Source of the DNA: Ryuthela nishihirai
Lineage: Eukaryota > Arthropoda > Arachnida > Araneae > Heptathelidae
Assembly (NCBI GenBank): GCA_038380435.1
Contig: JAWZYU010000001.1
Location: 10,024,001-10,088,000 of the forward strand
Direction: 5' to 3'
Length of the DNA: 64,000 nt
The translations under genes and the position numbers were made by a program. The notes beneath the pieces are model-generated. The model worked only from the letters and a program-made list of their open reading frames with translations, was not told the origin of the DNA and did not search any database. Positions 45,710 through 56,759 of this stretch are shown piece after piece. Positions within the stretch are counted from its first letter, which is position 1. Every line of letters begins with the position of its first letter.

Positions 45710-46074
45710 GCAGGAACGTACCCAGAAAGGGTGGAGGGGGAGGGGGGGGCAAGCAGGGCTCTCTCCGAAAATGTGGTCGTCTTATACGAAATCTCACTTG
45801 TCTACCTATTTTGAAATCCAAAACAGTTGTCTTTGTATAACTTTGTTTCAGCCCCATGTTTTATGTCCGAAGAATAAAAAAACTGTAAAGATCTCATTTT
45901 AACTTTTCCTGTTCGATGGAATATTTTAATAATTTGGAAATCCCACTCAAGTTTTATTTACAGACACCTCCCCCCCCCCACTCCCACGAAACTAAATTAA
46001 ATCTTCGAACTTTCCCCAAAACTAAATTCTCGGATCCATCCCTCCCCTAAACAAAATCCTGGGTACGTCCTTGC
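45710..46074. mobile_element. 365-bp MITE-like element with 16-bp inverted ends
   Basis: The ends gcaggaacgtacccag (45710-45725) and ctgggtacgtccttgc (46059-46074) are inverted with two mismatches, followed inside by g-rich and c-rich blocks that also mirror each other. No ORF. A target-site duplication is not evident. Confidence 0.6.
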
Positions 46075-46440
46075 CTTCGAGTACATTTAAGGTCCTGGAT
46101 CGCTCGATCTGTGATTGGTCCAGCTTCCATTCCACTCCTCGCTCTCTTACGTCGTCTTTGTGGTATGGGAAATCAAATTCTAATTGAAGAAATCAACTGG
46201 ATGGCTGGAACGGAAACGAGTGACGACGTACGCCTTCTTACAGCCATCCTAATGTGCATTGTAGTGGTCGCGTCGATTCAATGTGCATGCACTGCTTCTT
46301 CCTATTGCAAAAGTCAGACTGCATCACCTTCCATGTCTTTTCCTTGTATACTTTTAGAGATACAGCATTATCCTTTAATTTTGGGCACCAGTGTACAAAT
46401 TATGCTTCTTCATTCCATTCATCGACCCCTTTACATATAA
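46075..46440 (+). other. Open frame with a membrane segment, uncertain
   Basis: From an internal ATG at about 46165 the frame reads MGNQILIEEINWMAG, TSDDVRLL and a hydrophobic stretch TAILMCIVVVASIQCACTAS, then loses coding character. The SDDVR before the hydrophobic segment echoes SDDLR at 30.7 kb. The longer frame opens at GTG 46111. Not recognised; may be chance. Confidence 0.2.
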
Positions 46441-47859
46441 ACACCTCCTCCAATTCCCCTGGAGTTCTATTTTATGCCATTTCTTCATCGCAGATGTAAG
46501 TGCGGATCATAGGACACTTCTGATTCTAACTTCCGATTATCCAATGAGACTTGAATCCGGGCAGATATCCTTCATAGCAAAGAACAATGTCCATCTAGAA
46601 AAGTGAACAAAGCCTCTTAATTGCCTCAAATCATCCATTGATTCAAAGGAAGAATTCTCATTTTGTCGATTTGCAACTCAAATTCGTGTTTTTCTAAGTA
46701 AGTCCATTCCCTTTGTGTTGCTTAACTTTCAAATAATTCCTGGTCCATTTGATTAACGACGAAGAAATTTACTTTTTATGCCGAACTAAACTCTTTGTGA
46801 TATAAGAAGATAAAGGAAATTATTCCTTTTGGAGTTCTATCTGTGAAACTTTGCCTCGCGCTCTGAAATATTTTTTTTTAAAACGCAGTTCATTGCGTTC
46901 AACACTCCTGTAGAGTTTTAATTTCACGAGCGGAATTGTCCACACTTTGCCAGAGCCAAAATCAAATTTTTCTTTTATTTTGAAAAGAAAGAGCAGTGAT
47001 TGGGTTCTGTGTTCAGATGAAGTGAACGAAAGGCCTTCTGGTTATGCTGAGAGAGGCACTCAGTTGTTTCCAATGTCGCCTAATAGAGAGAGAGAGAGCC
47101 TCGGGAATATTTTTTTTTCTCTCATTCTTTGTCCTGCTGACCGATTTTGAATCTGTGTCTAGCTGCAGACGATCTCAGTTTGTGGAATTCAGGAGCTTCT
47201 CTCTATTGAGGCCTTCTAACTCGTAACTATCTGACGAGGCGTGGATGCTTCTGGCAACGTTTCACTTGAAAGCACACCGCCAACATCACATAATTTCCTT
47301 CTCATTATTTCTGCCACTAAATTTTTTTGGTTGGAACTATTTTTCAGTTCTTTCTTATTATTGTTCATCTGCGAACTATCTTCGGATGGCAAGCGCTCGG
47401 AGAGAATGTCAACTGTCGTTGGCGATAAGGATGACCTCATCCGCGTTATGAATCAGGCTGGAGCGGCGAGCCCCAGGGAGAGATTTAATGGCGGCAAGAT
47501 CCGTCTCCGCTGCTGCTCCGATACATCCAGGAACTAAGATCACGAAACATTAAGTGCTCACTTCGTTGGCAAACAGACAAGACTTCGGCTGCAATTCATT
47601 TATTCTGTCACAAAACAAATTGCGGTTAAATTTCAACAGCAGTTGTCACATAAGATGATGTCACGAAAGAGTTTCACGAATCGTACCTTGTCATGCCAAA
47701 CACGAAAATTGACTCTGAGATTAGAACGAGTTAACCCTACCCTTTGAGTTGAACTCATGTAACTGAAAAACGATAAACTCAAAAAATGCATTTGTGGTTG
47801 TCTTTTAGTCAAAAGTTATTTTCTTAATTATTTTGCAAATGTAAAACGAATCAGCTTGA
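46441..47859. other. No gene recognised
   Basis: Overlapping unassigned frames at 46.9-47.5 kb on both strands, including a GC-richer patch at 47.38-47.53 kb. No domain recognised. Confidence 0.2.
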
Positions 47860-48117
47860 TCATTCTCTGAAGTGATGACATGGAATGCTGAGAGATTTCT
47901 TTAATATTTTGAAATAACAAAGGACGCAGTGATTTTTTTCCTTCGCAATTAGAATGAAGAGAAAGATCTTGAGCAAAAGGCGAGGCCAATTTACTTTCTC
48001 AATGCGAAGTGTGAGCAAAAGAAATTGTCCTCGTGACAGAAACTGACCTCGAAATTTCCGATTAAGAGCTCGTTTCATGGATTCCTGAGCTCGAATGTTT
48101 TTCTTTTGCGGCGCCAT
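47860..48117 (-). other. ORF with possible first exon, uncertain
   Basis: ATG at 48117 (gcgccatttg on the plus strand) opens MAPQKKNIRAQESMKRALNR..., basic and charged. A donor-like cgag|gtcagt lies 22 codons in. The remaining part is hydrophobic and AT-rich and looks intronic. No homologue recognised. Confidence 0.15.
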
Positions 48118-49165
48118 TTGTCTTTTTGACTTTCTGCTGCGTGAGACTCTGTCGTGGGATCCGTCCCAATTGTCCCATTCTAAGTTCCCGTTGGTTCCTA
48201 TCTAGTGACCATGCGATTAGGAAACTTGTGACCTAATAATTAGGAATATTTGTCGCAGAGAGATTTAATAAATTTCGTCGATCAAAAAAAATCGGGAGTA
48301 CAGCCCCAAACACTGTTTATTCCGGAAAGTAACTCTACATGTCTACTAAGATAAAATCGACCTTTTATTAAACACGTGTTTTGGAGGATGCATGTAAGGC
48401 TGTCAACTGTCTGTAAATATCAGGTAAATTTCACATGATCATAAAGTCAGTAAAAACTTTGAAATGTCCTTTTTGAAATAATCTCATACACTGATTTCAA
48501 CAAACTCCAACGTTTTTGTAAATGCATTAATATTTCTAATTAATTATTATACAATTTGATTAAATTTATAATAAATTATTTAAAAATAATTTTCATTCAT
48601 TGCGAATGTATCCAGGAATGATGATGTTTCGGCATCGTTAGAGTTCCACCCCAAGGATTATAGAGAAAGGCAGAATTGCTAGGCGCATTACTTCATGAGA
48701 AATGGTGAACAAATGACATTCATGTCTCTTCCTGTGCCCATAAACACTGGGCACAGTAAATGTTATCTAATTACTGACTCCAAATGACGAAAAAAATCAT
48801 TGAAATATTTTTCACTGATTATGATAATGCTCAAATTAAATAATAAGTAAAAAAAATGCTCTCAAACAAAATGTTTCATTACCCAGGAGAGAAAAACTTT
48901 TGAAAGGTAACTTGAAAAATTTCAAAAATTCTAGAAGATGAAATGTTATCTCTATTATAACGCGGTGGGCTATTATCTGAAGATTAAAGCCACCGTCCGC
49001 TCTGTTATTTCGCCCAATATCCTCCGATTACAATTTCCGTAATAAAAAAGCAACAAGTCTCTCATCTGGCGATAGCAGGTGTTCAACTCTGCGCAGCTCG
49101 TTTCATCAAAGGTTGGGCGCCGTCTTTTCTTTGCTGCTGGCTGCACCGAGCGTTATTTGGCAAAT
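48118..49165. other. No gene recognised
   Basis: AT-rich left flank of the foldback element. Confidence 0.3.
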
Positions 49166-49284
49166 CGGATTTTATTGCTGACGTGAAATCAACTCCATAC
49201 ACACACATGCTCATAGACGGGAAATATTCAAGTTGACAACATACTAATTTATAATATAAATGATTAATTTATACTAAAAACGTC

Positions 49285-50445
49285 TAGACATTAAAGAAAC
49301 AATGAGTAAATGCATAAAAAATATAAGAAACAATAAAGAAAATGCCAAACAAAATAGAAATTAAAGAAACAACGAGAAAATGCATAAAAAAATAAGAAAA
49401 ATTAAAGAAAATGCCAAAGAAAAATAGACATTAAAGAAACAATCAGTAAATGCATAAAAAAATAAGAAACATTAAAGAAAATGCCAAAAAAAAGATAGAC
49501 ATTAAACAAACAATGAGTAAATGCATAAAAATAAGAAACATTAAAGAAAATGCCGAAAAAAATATACATTAAAGAAACAATGAGTAAATGCATAAAAAAT
49601 AAGCTATATTGAAGAAAATGCCAAAAAAGTAGATATCAAAGAAACAGTGAGTAAAAGCATAAAAAAGAAACATTAAAGAAAATGCCAGAAAAAAATAGAC
49701 ATTAAAGAAACAATGAGTAAATTCATAAAAAATAAGAAACATTAAAGAAAATGCGAAAAAAATAGACATTAAAGAAACAATGAGCAAATTCATAAAAAAA
49801 TAAGAAACTTTGGAGAAAATGCCAAAAAATAGACATTAAAGAAACAATGAATAAATAAGAAACATTAAAGAAAATGGCAAAAAAAAACATTAAAGAAACA
49901 ATGAGTAAATGCATAAAAAATAAGATATATTGAAGAAAATGCCAAAAAAGTAGATATTAAAGAAACAATGAGGAAAAGCATAAAAAAGGAACATTAAAGA
50001 AAATGCGAAAAAAAATAGACATTAAAGAAGCAATGAGTAAATGCATAAAAAAATAAGAAACATTAAAGAAAATGCCAAAAAAAAACATTAAAGGAACAAT
50101 GAGTAAATGCATAAAAAATAAGATATATTGAAGAAAATGCCAAAAAAGTAGATATTAAAGAAACAATGAGTAAAAGGAACATTGAAGAAAATGCCAAAAA
50201 GTAGACATTAAAGAAACAATCAGTAAATGCATAAAAAAAATAAGAAACATTAAAGAAAATGCCAGAAAATAGACAATAAAGAAACAATGGGTAAATGCAT
50301 AAAAAAATAAGAAACATTAAAGGAAATACCAAAAAAAAATATACATTAAAGAAGCAATGAGTAAATGCATAAAAAAAATATACATTAAAGAAGCAATGAG
50401 TAAATGCATAAAAAAAATAAGAAACATTGAAGAAAATGCCAAAAA
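49285..50445. repeat. Minisatellite of about 66-bp units inside the left foldback arm
   Basis: Units combine gacattaaagaaacaatgag, taaatgcataaaaaataaga and aacattaaagaaaatgccaa with A-run length changes; about 16 units, some shortened. The right arm has a single equivalent (acattaaagaaaatgccaaa in complement), so the array grew after the palindrome formed. Phe/Leu-rich minus-strand frames in the region are repeat artefacts. Confidence 0.92.
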
Positions 50446-50513
50446 GAGCTAAAAAGATTTTAACGCGTTTCGCTCTCCACTAAAGCATCTGCATGAAATG
50501 CAAATGCCGAAGA

Positions 50514-50892
50514 GTTGGGTTGTTTTACCTCTGAGCGGCACTTTTTTTGCACACTAAGGGCTAAATGGCCAGGTCACATGGACCCCGAAGGCTCAGAGAA
50601 GGTTGGGTGAGGGGACCCACTGGAACAGCTGTTGGTAGACAGCTGAATGCCTCCCGTCAAGGCCATCCAGCGTGTTCTTTAACGTGTACAGGGTATGGCT
50701 CTCCCGCACACGGGGTCACGCTTAACGTCCCATCTGACGGACGGCGGCCTTTCCAAGCCAATCGGTGTCTCCTACTGACCGTGGGAGGGGAATTTTGCGG
50801 AGATAAATCTCAATGCTGACCCAGCTGGGACTCGAACCTGGGAACTACAGATTACGAGCCTGGCGCGCTACCGACTGAGCCACCCCCGCCCC
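50514..50892 (-). repeat. SINE-2 copy inside the foldback left arm
   Basis: Full-length minus-strand copy (gttgggttgttttacctctg at the 3' end; head complement ggcgcgctaccgactgagcc). Perfect 12-bp target-site duplication aaatgccgaaga at 50502-50513 and 50893-50904. The ATG of the frame 50895-51248 lies in the duplicated target, so that frame is not evidence for a gene. Confidence 0.96.
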
Positions 50893-51646
50893 AAATGCCG
50901 AAGATGAAGTTTCTGCCGAAGATCTGTGATCTTCCTCGAATCTGTGACTTTTGGCATGTCATTCCTTTGGCTCTTTTTACAGCGGGGCAATGTCACTTTT
51001 TAAAAAAGAAAAATGGATGCATAAATGACGACATCGGCGAGCCCCCACTGCCCTGGGAACTACTTTGTAATAGGACCCTTACCAATGAGAACCACTGCAT
51101 ATGGGATAAAATTTCCAACAATAAAAGGAGACTAAGGAATGACATACCAGAAGTCACAGATTCGAGGCTTTATCTTTGGCAGAAACGTATCATTTACATT
51201 TTATGTAGATGCTTCAGTGGAGAGCGAAACGCGTTAAAATCTCTTTAGCTCTTTTTGGCATTTTCTTTAATGTTTCTAGAGGTTTTTAATGTAAATTTAG
51301 CATTTTTATTATAAATTCGTATGTTGTCAACTTGAGTTTTCTTTCGTCTATAGCAGTGATTCCCAACCTTTTCTGGACCATCGCCCCCTTTAGAAGAGAA
51401 CAAAAATTTCAACGCCCCCCTAGTCCATAATAGTTAATTTTATATGAAATATTAAAATATTGTTGCATATTATCTGTACCTAATTTATCTGTTTATTTAT
51501 CTATTAAAAATCATAAAGCAGAAATTAATAAAAAGACAACCAAATGTACAATAAAATTGTTTATTAAAATTTTAAAAATAAACACATAATCAATAAGAAA
51601 TAAAAAATAAGGAGATAAACACAAAATTAATAATAAATAAATAAAA

Positions 51647-53410
51647 TTAACGAGATGGTTGAGGCTGGTGGAGTGTTAACAATTTGTTATTGTCTGGTTC
51701 CAATTTCGTTAAAATCAATCGCAGATCGCCACGTTCAGTGATGTGTAGTCTGTTCCTCTTCTTTGACAGTAAATTAGCTACTGCACTGAATCCACGCTCA
51801 GCCATATAGGACGAAGGAAATGCGATTAAAAACTTCTGTACTATTGCCCACAATCCAGGGTAAAGAACTGGTATTGATTTTTGAAGCCAGAACTCTTGGT
51901 ATCCATGTTTGAATTTTACTTTGAGTGCTTCGTTAGTCGTGAGTTCTAAGAGTTCCTCTTCCAAATTTGATGATTCTTCAGTACCTGTGTTTGCGAAAGG
52001 ATATAAAACCCAACTCGGTATATTCATGTTTAAAATATCTTGGAAACGCTCCGTAAAATCAACATGAAGAACTTCCAAGTGTTGGCAGTAAGTAAATCTT
52101 CCAGTTTTGCAGAGACTGCTGATAATGTGGGAAAGTGGTTGTATTCACCTCTACCTAGATTTCGTTCAAATAGAAGAAGTTTTCCGCAAAAGCAGCTATG
52201 ACTTTTTTGTTTTAATTAAATTCAACTCATCACCTTGCAATTATAAATATTTTAAACAGGTCTGTCAAATAAGCGATGTCATTTTTTGACGTAATCAGGT
52301 TTTCGCGCAATTTTTCGTCTCTGTCTTCAAGGAAGTCCAGTACTGAGTCAAATAGGTTCAAAAAAAAAAGATTCAGACAAACACCTATAGAGAGCCAACG
52401 TACTTCTGTGTGCAGCAGCAAGCGATTGTAATCTTCATCATTTTCATCACAAAGCTTACCAAATAATCGGTCATTCAATGAATTGCTTCTAATCTTATTG
52501 ATTGCTTTAATAACGTAATGAAGCGACGTATGCAGACGTTCATTCAAATTTTTTGCAACCAAATGCTGACGATGAATAATACAATGTACAGCGAGTACAT
52601 TTGGTACTGCTTGTTTCAAATGCACTATGAAACCCTTATAACGCCCTGTCATTGCTGGAGCACCATCAGTAGCAGCAGACAAAATATTGCAAATAGGAAT
52701 TTCTTTCTCTTGAAAAAACTTTTGCATGGTATTAAATATAGATTCTCCCTTTGCATCAGATTCCAAATTTTTAGCAAATAATAACTCTTCATGAATTTTT
52801 TTCTTCTTTTATAAATCGTACGTATGATAAGAGTAGAGCTTCGTTATTTGGTAGAGTTGATTCATCGAGTTGAATGGAAAATTTGCAAGTCTTTAAGTAA
52901 TCACATAATGATATTTCAACGTCTTTTGCCATTTCATCTATTCTTCTTTGCACTGAATTATTACTGAGAGGAATTTTTTTGATGATATCTGACGGTGTCT
53001 TATGATGAAGAACAGTTTTTAATATCTCTTTGACTGCCGGCAAAATTAATTCCTCGCCAATTGTGTGTGGTTTTCCTGCTTTTGCGATTAACAATGAAAC
53101 GTTATATGAGGCTCGTAGTCCATCATCATCTTGTTTAGAAGACGACGCAAAAAGGTTTGACATAGTTGGCTGTTTTAAATATTGTTTTTCCAGTTCTTGA
53201 AAATAGGATAAATCTTTGTTCTTCTTATCAGCATGCATTTTATTTAAATGCTCTTGTAGCCTAGAAGGTTTCATAGCTTCATTTGAAAAAACTTTTCGGC
53301 AAATTAAACACATAGGTAATGATTGGTTTGTAGGAGAGTACGTAAATCCATATTTCAAATACTCAATACTGTACTGCCGGCATTTCTTTTTAGATGTAGA
53401 TTAAGACATT
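51647..53410 (-). pseudogene. hAT transposase (ZBED5/FAM200/SCAND3-like), inactivated
   Basis: Starts at ATG 53410 but codon 3 is TAA. Then: SKKKCRQYSIEYLKYGF, a BED-type zinc finger (CLIC ... HLNKMH) around residues 30-55, IGEELILPAVKEIL, CDYLKTCKFSIQLDESTL (first catalytic Asp), after a frame change in an A run near 52790 LSAATDGAPAMTGRYKGF (second Asp), VLAVHCIIHRQHLVAKNL, LHTEVRWLSIG, a decayed stretch at 52.08-52.23 kb, and the dimerisation end FPSSYMAERGFSAVANLL to LEPDNNKLLTLHQPQPSR. The family binds its terminal repeats and excises hAT elements; related genes are domesticated in vertebrates, but the early stop, frameshift and central decay argue for a dead transposon here. Confidence 0.93.
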
Positions 53411-53920
53411 TTCAAATACAAATTAACTTCTCAACAGATTTATAGATAGTTATAAAAATAATGTTTATAATGACTTCTAACACTTATCGCTCACCACTAT
53501 TTATCACGGCGAAGCACATAAAAATAATAAAACATTCCTAGAGCTATCGCTTTTATAGATTTGATTTTGTGTACGCATTAACTTGTATGTTTGCGATGCC
53601 GGCGCACTTGCTCCGTAAACAAGTCATTTCAAGCTCCCATATTCTTGCCGAAACATGTTAAATTGCATGAACAGCGTGTTTGCTTACCAACTTTCAAGGA
53701 CTTGTCACCGTCAATCTATTCTAAACTAAAACAAATTAGGTATAGGTATACCTAATGCTAATTTAAAAATGCTTATTAACGCGATAACAATAAGATAATT
53801 TATATAGCTAGATAAAATATTTATTCATGAAAACAGGTATTTTCAAAGTATTTTATTATATTAAAAAATAATTATAAAAAAATATTAAACATAGTAAATT
53901 TACTATTATTATATTATTAT
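53411..53920. other. hAT 5' non-coding region
   Basis: AT-rich sequence between the transposase start and the LINE fragment; includes tandem tta/att tracts near 53905. No gene. Confidence 0.5.
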
Positions 53921-54350
53921 TGCATCAAGGTTGATTTGCCTATCAGGACGGACACACATGTACAACATAATAAGCCTGATATAGTAGTGCATGTTAAGGT
54001 ATTGAATGAAATTACAATTATTGAAGTAGGAATAACATCTCAGGATAACCTGCAGACAGTAGAGGTTGAAAAGAAGAGGAAGTATGATCTGCTGGCTAAT
54101 GAGTTGAGCCTAATTCACAAGTGTAATGTTAATATTATACCTTATGTTCTGACGTGGGATGGTATTGTAACTACGTACCATAAAGCATACTCAAAGCGAC
54201 TTGGAGTGGGAAAACATATTGAAGCTTATATCCAATCTGTGATCTTGAAGAGAACTTTTGAGAGCATCTCAGTCGACTTCAGACGTACCAGTACGCTAGT
54301 AGGCGGTAGCAGGGAACTTATTGTCCAAGCTGCACATGACGGATGAGGTA
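53921..54350 (+). pseudogene. LINE C-terminal fragment, restriction-like endonuclease type
   Basis: A 136-codon frame (53936-54346) reads PIRTDTHVQHNKPDIVVHVK, NEITIIEVGITSQDN, VEKKRKYDLLANEL and VNIIPYVLTWDGIV. The order [KR]PD-x(n)-[LI]I[DE]V..P.D.N ... K..KY..L matches the domain at the end of R2/NeSL/CRE-like non-LTR elements, whose PD-(D/E)xK nuclease nicks the target. No reverse transcriptase precedes it, so it is a 5'-truncated insertion within the hAT element. The flanks are AT microsatellites and the duplication is not resolved. It could alternatively belong to another group using the same fold. Confidence 0.6.
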
Positions 54351-54542
54351 GTGGATGATCAGAATCACCAGGAAGACACCGCAGAATAGAAGAGATAAAA
54401 AGGTTGTCACAGAAAATCCCATTAAATTTATTTATTTATTTGACCGCCCCTCTTGACTGCCTCAACGCCCCCCATTTGCCTCTGGATCCGCTACCGCCCC
54501 CATGAAAGGCTCCAGCGCCCACTGGGGGGCAGTATCGTCCCC
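54351..54542. other. hAT subterminal region
   Basis: Phrases gaccgcccctcttgactgcc, aacgccccccatttg and cagcgcccactggggggcag mirror the accatcgccccc and aacgccccccta phrases near the left end, so this is element sequence. Confidence 0.6.
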
Positions 54543-54607
54543 GTTGGGAATCTATGGTCTATAGAGAAGTGGATATGGAGTTGATTTCGTGTCAGCAATA
54601 AACTCCG

Positions 54608-55699
54608 TGCTTCCCTGGCACTTAAGATCAGTGAATCTGTCTTCCAAAGCAATTGTTTGAGGTCTCCTGCCCTCCCCTCAGCTCATATTTTCATAGCGCA
54701 CAAATTAAGCAAGCGTAGAAACATCTCCCACAAGATAACATTTGCCACCTTTTTTAAATTGTTACCATGAGTTACGACGCTTTTTATTGCAGAATCACAT
54801 TCCACATATTCTGCGAATGAATGAGTTCCATTTTGTAGCTATTGCAGGGATGCTTAATGTGGATATCTGACCTTAGGTAAAATCCAGCTCTTTAAATTCT
54901 TCTGGGTAGGGCACGGGTACTTTGCACCGAAGCGATTTGTTCGTTGCCAAATGGCGAAAGTGGACTAATCTTATTAGTTATATGTCATGGGGGAAAATCG
55001 AAGTTTAATTAGGAGGATCGAGAAATAAGAAAAATTGTGAAATTGTGAAAACTGTGAAAAATTTCCAAACTGAAAAAAGCAAGCGTCGGAAGCGCGTAAT
55101 TCCAACCGCGACTGTTTAATTGTTTAGGAATGTGTGAGACGCATCGTCCAGCCAATCGCCGTCTCACAAATCCTCTTCATTTGACTCTTTGGTGATGCAG
55201 AGCGCCTCAAAGATGAAATAATCCTAAGCACAGCCGATAATCGCGTTGCTTCCTTAGAGTTGGAGAAATCGATGAAACCCTTCCCCAGGGACTGAGGGAC
55301 GAAGGGAAACTGATCCATTCAGGTGGTGCGGTTAACGGGGATTCTGAAAAGACACAATAGGTGGGTCAGCAAACTCAAAAACCTTAAAAACGACCTTGAA
55401 AAATTTAAAGAATTTAATTTAGTGTTTTCCTTTGCGTCTCATATATTTTTCTCGTGCAGACGCTTCAGTTCTTGAATTTTCGTTTCTCTGAACACAGTGG
55501 CCCATCTGAGGTGTCGGATATTGAGGACCTCAAGATTTTGGCGTAAAGATTTCTCTCCGTATTAAAATTCGCACAAACTTTGGCACAAACTTTTCGATTT
55601 TCAGAGCGCTTCGATGCTCATTTGCATCAGTGAGTTTCAAGCAAGGTCATTAGGGACCCCCTTAAAAGCCAAATTTCTAAATATCTGGATTGTTAGAGG
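54608..55699. other. No gene recognised
   Basis: The minus-strand ORF 55124-55318 has an ATG and mixed composition (MDQFPFVPQSLGKGFIDFSN...) but no recognised family. The rest is AT-rich. Confidence 0.25.
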
Positions 55700-55903
55700 T
55701 TGACCGATCTCGTGGCTCAGAAGAGGTCCCGATTTGACATCATTGGATTTCTACTTTTGGGAATACATTAAAATCTTCGTTTATTCCGAAAACATTTCGT
55801 GATTCACGTCGTTTAAAGGAAGGAATTCTTGCAGATGTTGCAAGTGTATCGATGGGAGTTGAATATCACGCCACCAGGGGCGCTCACATTGAAACCTTTT
55901 AAG
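55700..55903 (+). pseudogene. DDE transposase C-terminal fragment (Tc1/mariner superfamily)
   Basis: Reads RGPDLTSLDFYFWEYIK followed by FVYSENIS, then after a frame change RDSRRLKEGILADVASVS and, before the stop, TRGAHIETF. The SPDLTPLDFFLWGYIK block followed by an L..RI..A ... R.GAHIE tail is common in DDE transposases of the mariner/Tc-like superfamily. Only the end of the protein remains. The exact family is not settled. Confidence 0.7.
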
Positions 55904-56335
55904 CCACATAATTTTAATAAGTCATCAAATAATCAGGTGCTTTCAATCTCAGTAAGGAATAGAAAAACATCTTACTTGCATTAAAATGTTTGACTTCATT
56001 TGATATATTCAAAAATAAATCACAGAAAATTATGCTTAAGTGTGTAAAAAATTTAAAGTGTATAATATTTAATTCCTGTTTCTGAAAACATATTCAGCTG
56101 GTTTTTAACTGAACCAATGTATCGATAGCAGCAGAAAACTCTAAGAAATTTTTTAAACTGAATTCGGAACACAATTTCCAAAGATTGTTTTAAAAAGATT
56201 CTTGTAACACCAGAAGAAAAAATGGAAAGTTTCATGTTTTGATGTTTGATGAACCAAAAACATTCTTTGAGTTATTGCATTGTTTTTGATAATAGTGATA
56301 ATAATCCAACTGACTTTTTATCTATTCCCTCTCCT
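55904..56335. other. No feature seen
   Basis: AT-rich unique sequence. Confidence 0.3.
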
Positions 56336-56391
56336 GAAGGATGGCGCCCAGAGGCGATCGCCTCGCAGCCTTAACTATTGGACTGGCCCTG
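56336..56391 (-). repeat. Solitary transposon end, hAT-type
   Basis: The minus strand starts cagggccagtccaatagtta and continues with gcgaggcgatcgcctctggg, the CAGGGCC...GGCGATCGCC layout typical of hAT-type termini. No partner end was found. Confidence 0.4.
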
Positions 56392-56564
56392 AGTGCACGT
56401 GCATCAAGTCTTCCCCGTAGCAATTCGTTCTAACGAAACGTGTCCGCGGCTCCTTCTTGTAAAGGATTTGTAATTGCTAAATAAATTAGAATAAATATCA
56501 AGAAACAATATTTATACTCAATTGTGATATTTTTAAATAAATAACCTTTTTTTAGTGGGTAACA
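56392..56564. other. No feature seen
   Basis: AT-rich. Confidence 0.3.
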
Positions 56565-56759
56565 GCCGTCCCATGGCCGAGTGGTTAGAACGCTTGGCTA
56601 CTGATTTAAGGGACCTGGGTTCGAGCCTCGGGTAAGGCATGGATGTATGGTGTCGTTTTTCTGCTGAGGTCCTGCCATCCTCTCAGACCTTCTACTTTGA
56701 CATATAAAACTGACAGGCTCCTGTCAGACCCCTGTGGCAAGCAGCTGCTTGAGGGGGGG
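56565..56759 (+). repeat. SINE-1 copy, well preserved
   Basis: The head gccgtcccatggccgagtgg ttagaacgc gives an A box, and ggacctgggttcgagcctcg a B box. The body is ggatgtatggtgtcgttttt ctgctgag and the tail gtggcaagcagctgcttgag plus a G run. The A-box form (tggccgagtggttaga) points to a Leu/Ser-type tRNA ancestor. Confidence 0.92.

Larger units (their letters stand above)
51354..54556 (-). mobile_element. hAT DNA transposon inserted in the foldback right arm
   Basis: Ends cagtgattcccaac (51354-51367) and gttgggaatctatg (54543-54556) are inverted with two mismatches, and the 8-bp duplication gtctatag lies at 51346-51353 and 54557-54564. Eight-base duplications and CAG-type ends are hAT hallmarks. 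The element is 3203 bp, encodes a ZBED5/FAM200-like transposase on the minus strand and contains a fragment of an unrelated LINE at 53.9-54.35 kb. Confidence 0.95.
49166..54607. mobile_element. Foldback (long inverted repeat) element with nested insertions
   Basis: The left end cggattttattgctgacgtg at 49166 is mirrored by the right end at 54607 (complement cggagtttattgctgacacg). The two arms match almost to the centre: ttcaagttgacaacatac at about 49228 against gtatgttgtcaacttgag at 51319; agattttaacgcgtttcgct at about 50455 against agcgaaacgcgttaaaatct at 51221; cctcgaatctgtgactt at about 50934 against aagtcacagattcgagg at 51151. The centre is a loop of about 125 bp (50986-51111). The left arm is swollen by a 66-bp minisatellite and a SINE-2, the right arm by a hAT element. 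Without insertions the arms are about 290 bp. No transposase of its own; no target-site duplication was resolved. Confidence 0.85.

Noticed and set aside
49402..50332. Series of Phe/Leu-rich membrane-like ORFs
   Set aside because: Antisense of the 66-bp A-rich minisatellite in the foldback arm.
50895..51248. 117-codon ORF in the foldback centre
   Set aside because: Its ATG lies in the SINE target-site duplication and the frame runs through both palindrome arms; no domain is recognised.
49166..54607. Polinton/Maverick element suggested by long inverted ends around internal ORFs
   Set aside because: No polymerase B, integrase or capsid genes are present; the internal ORF is a separately inserted hAT transposase.
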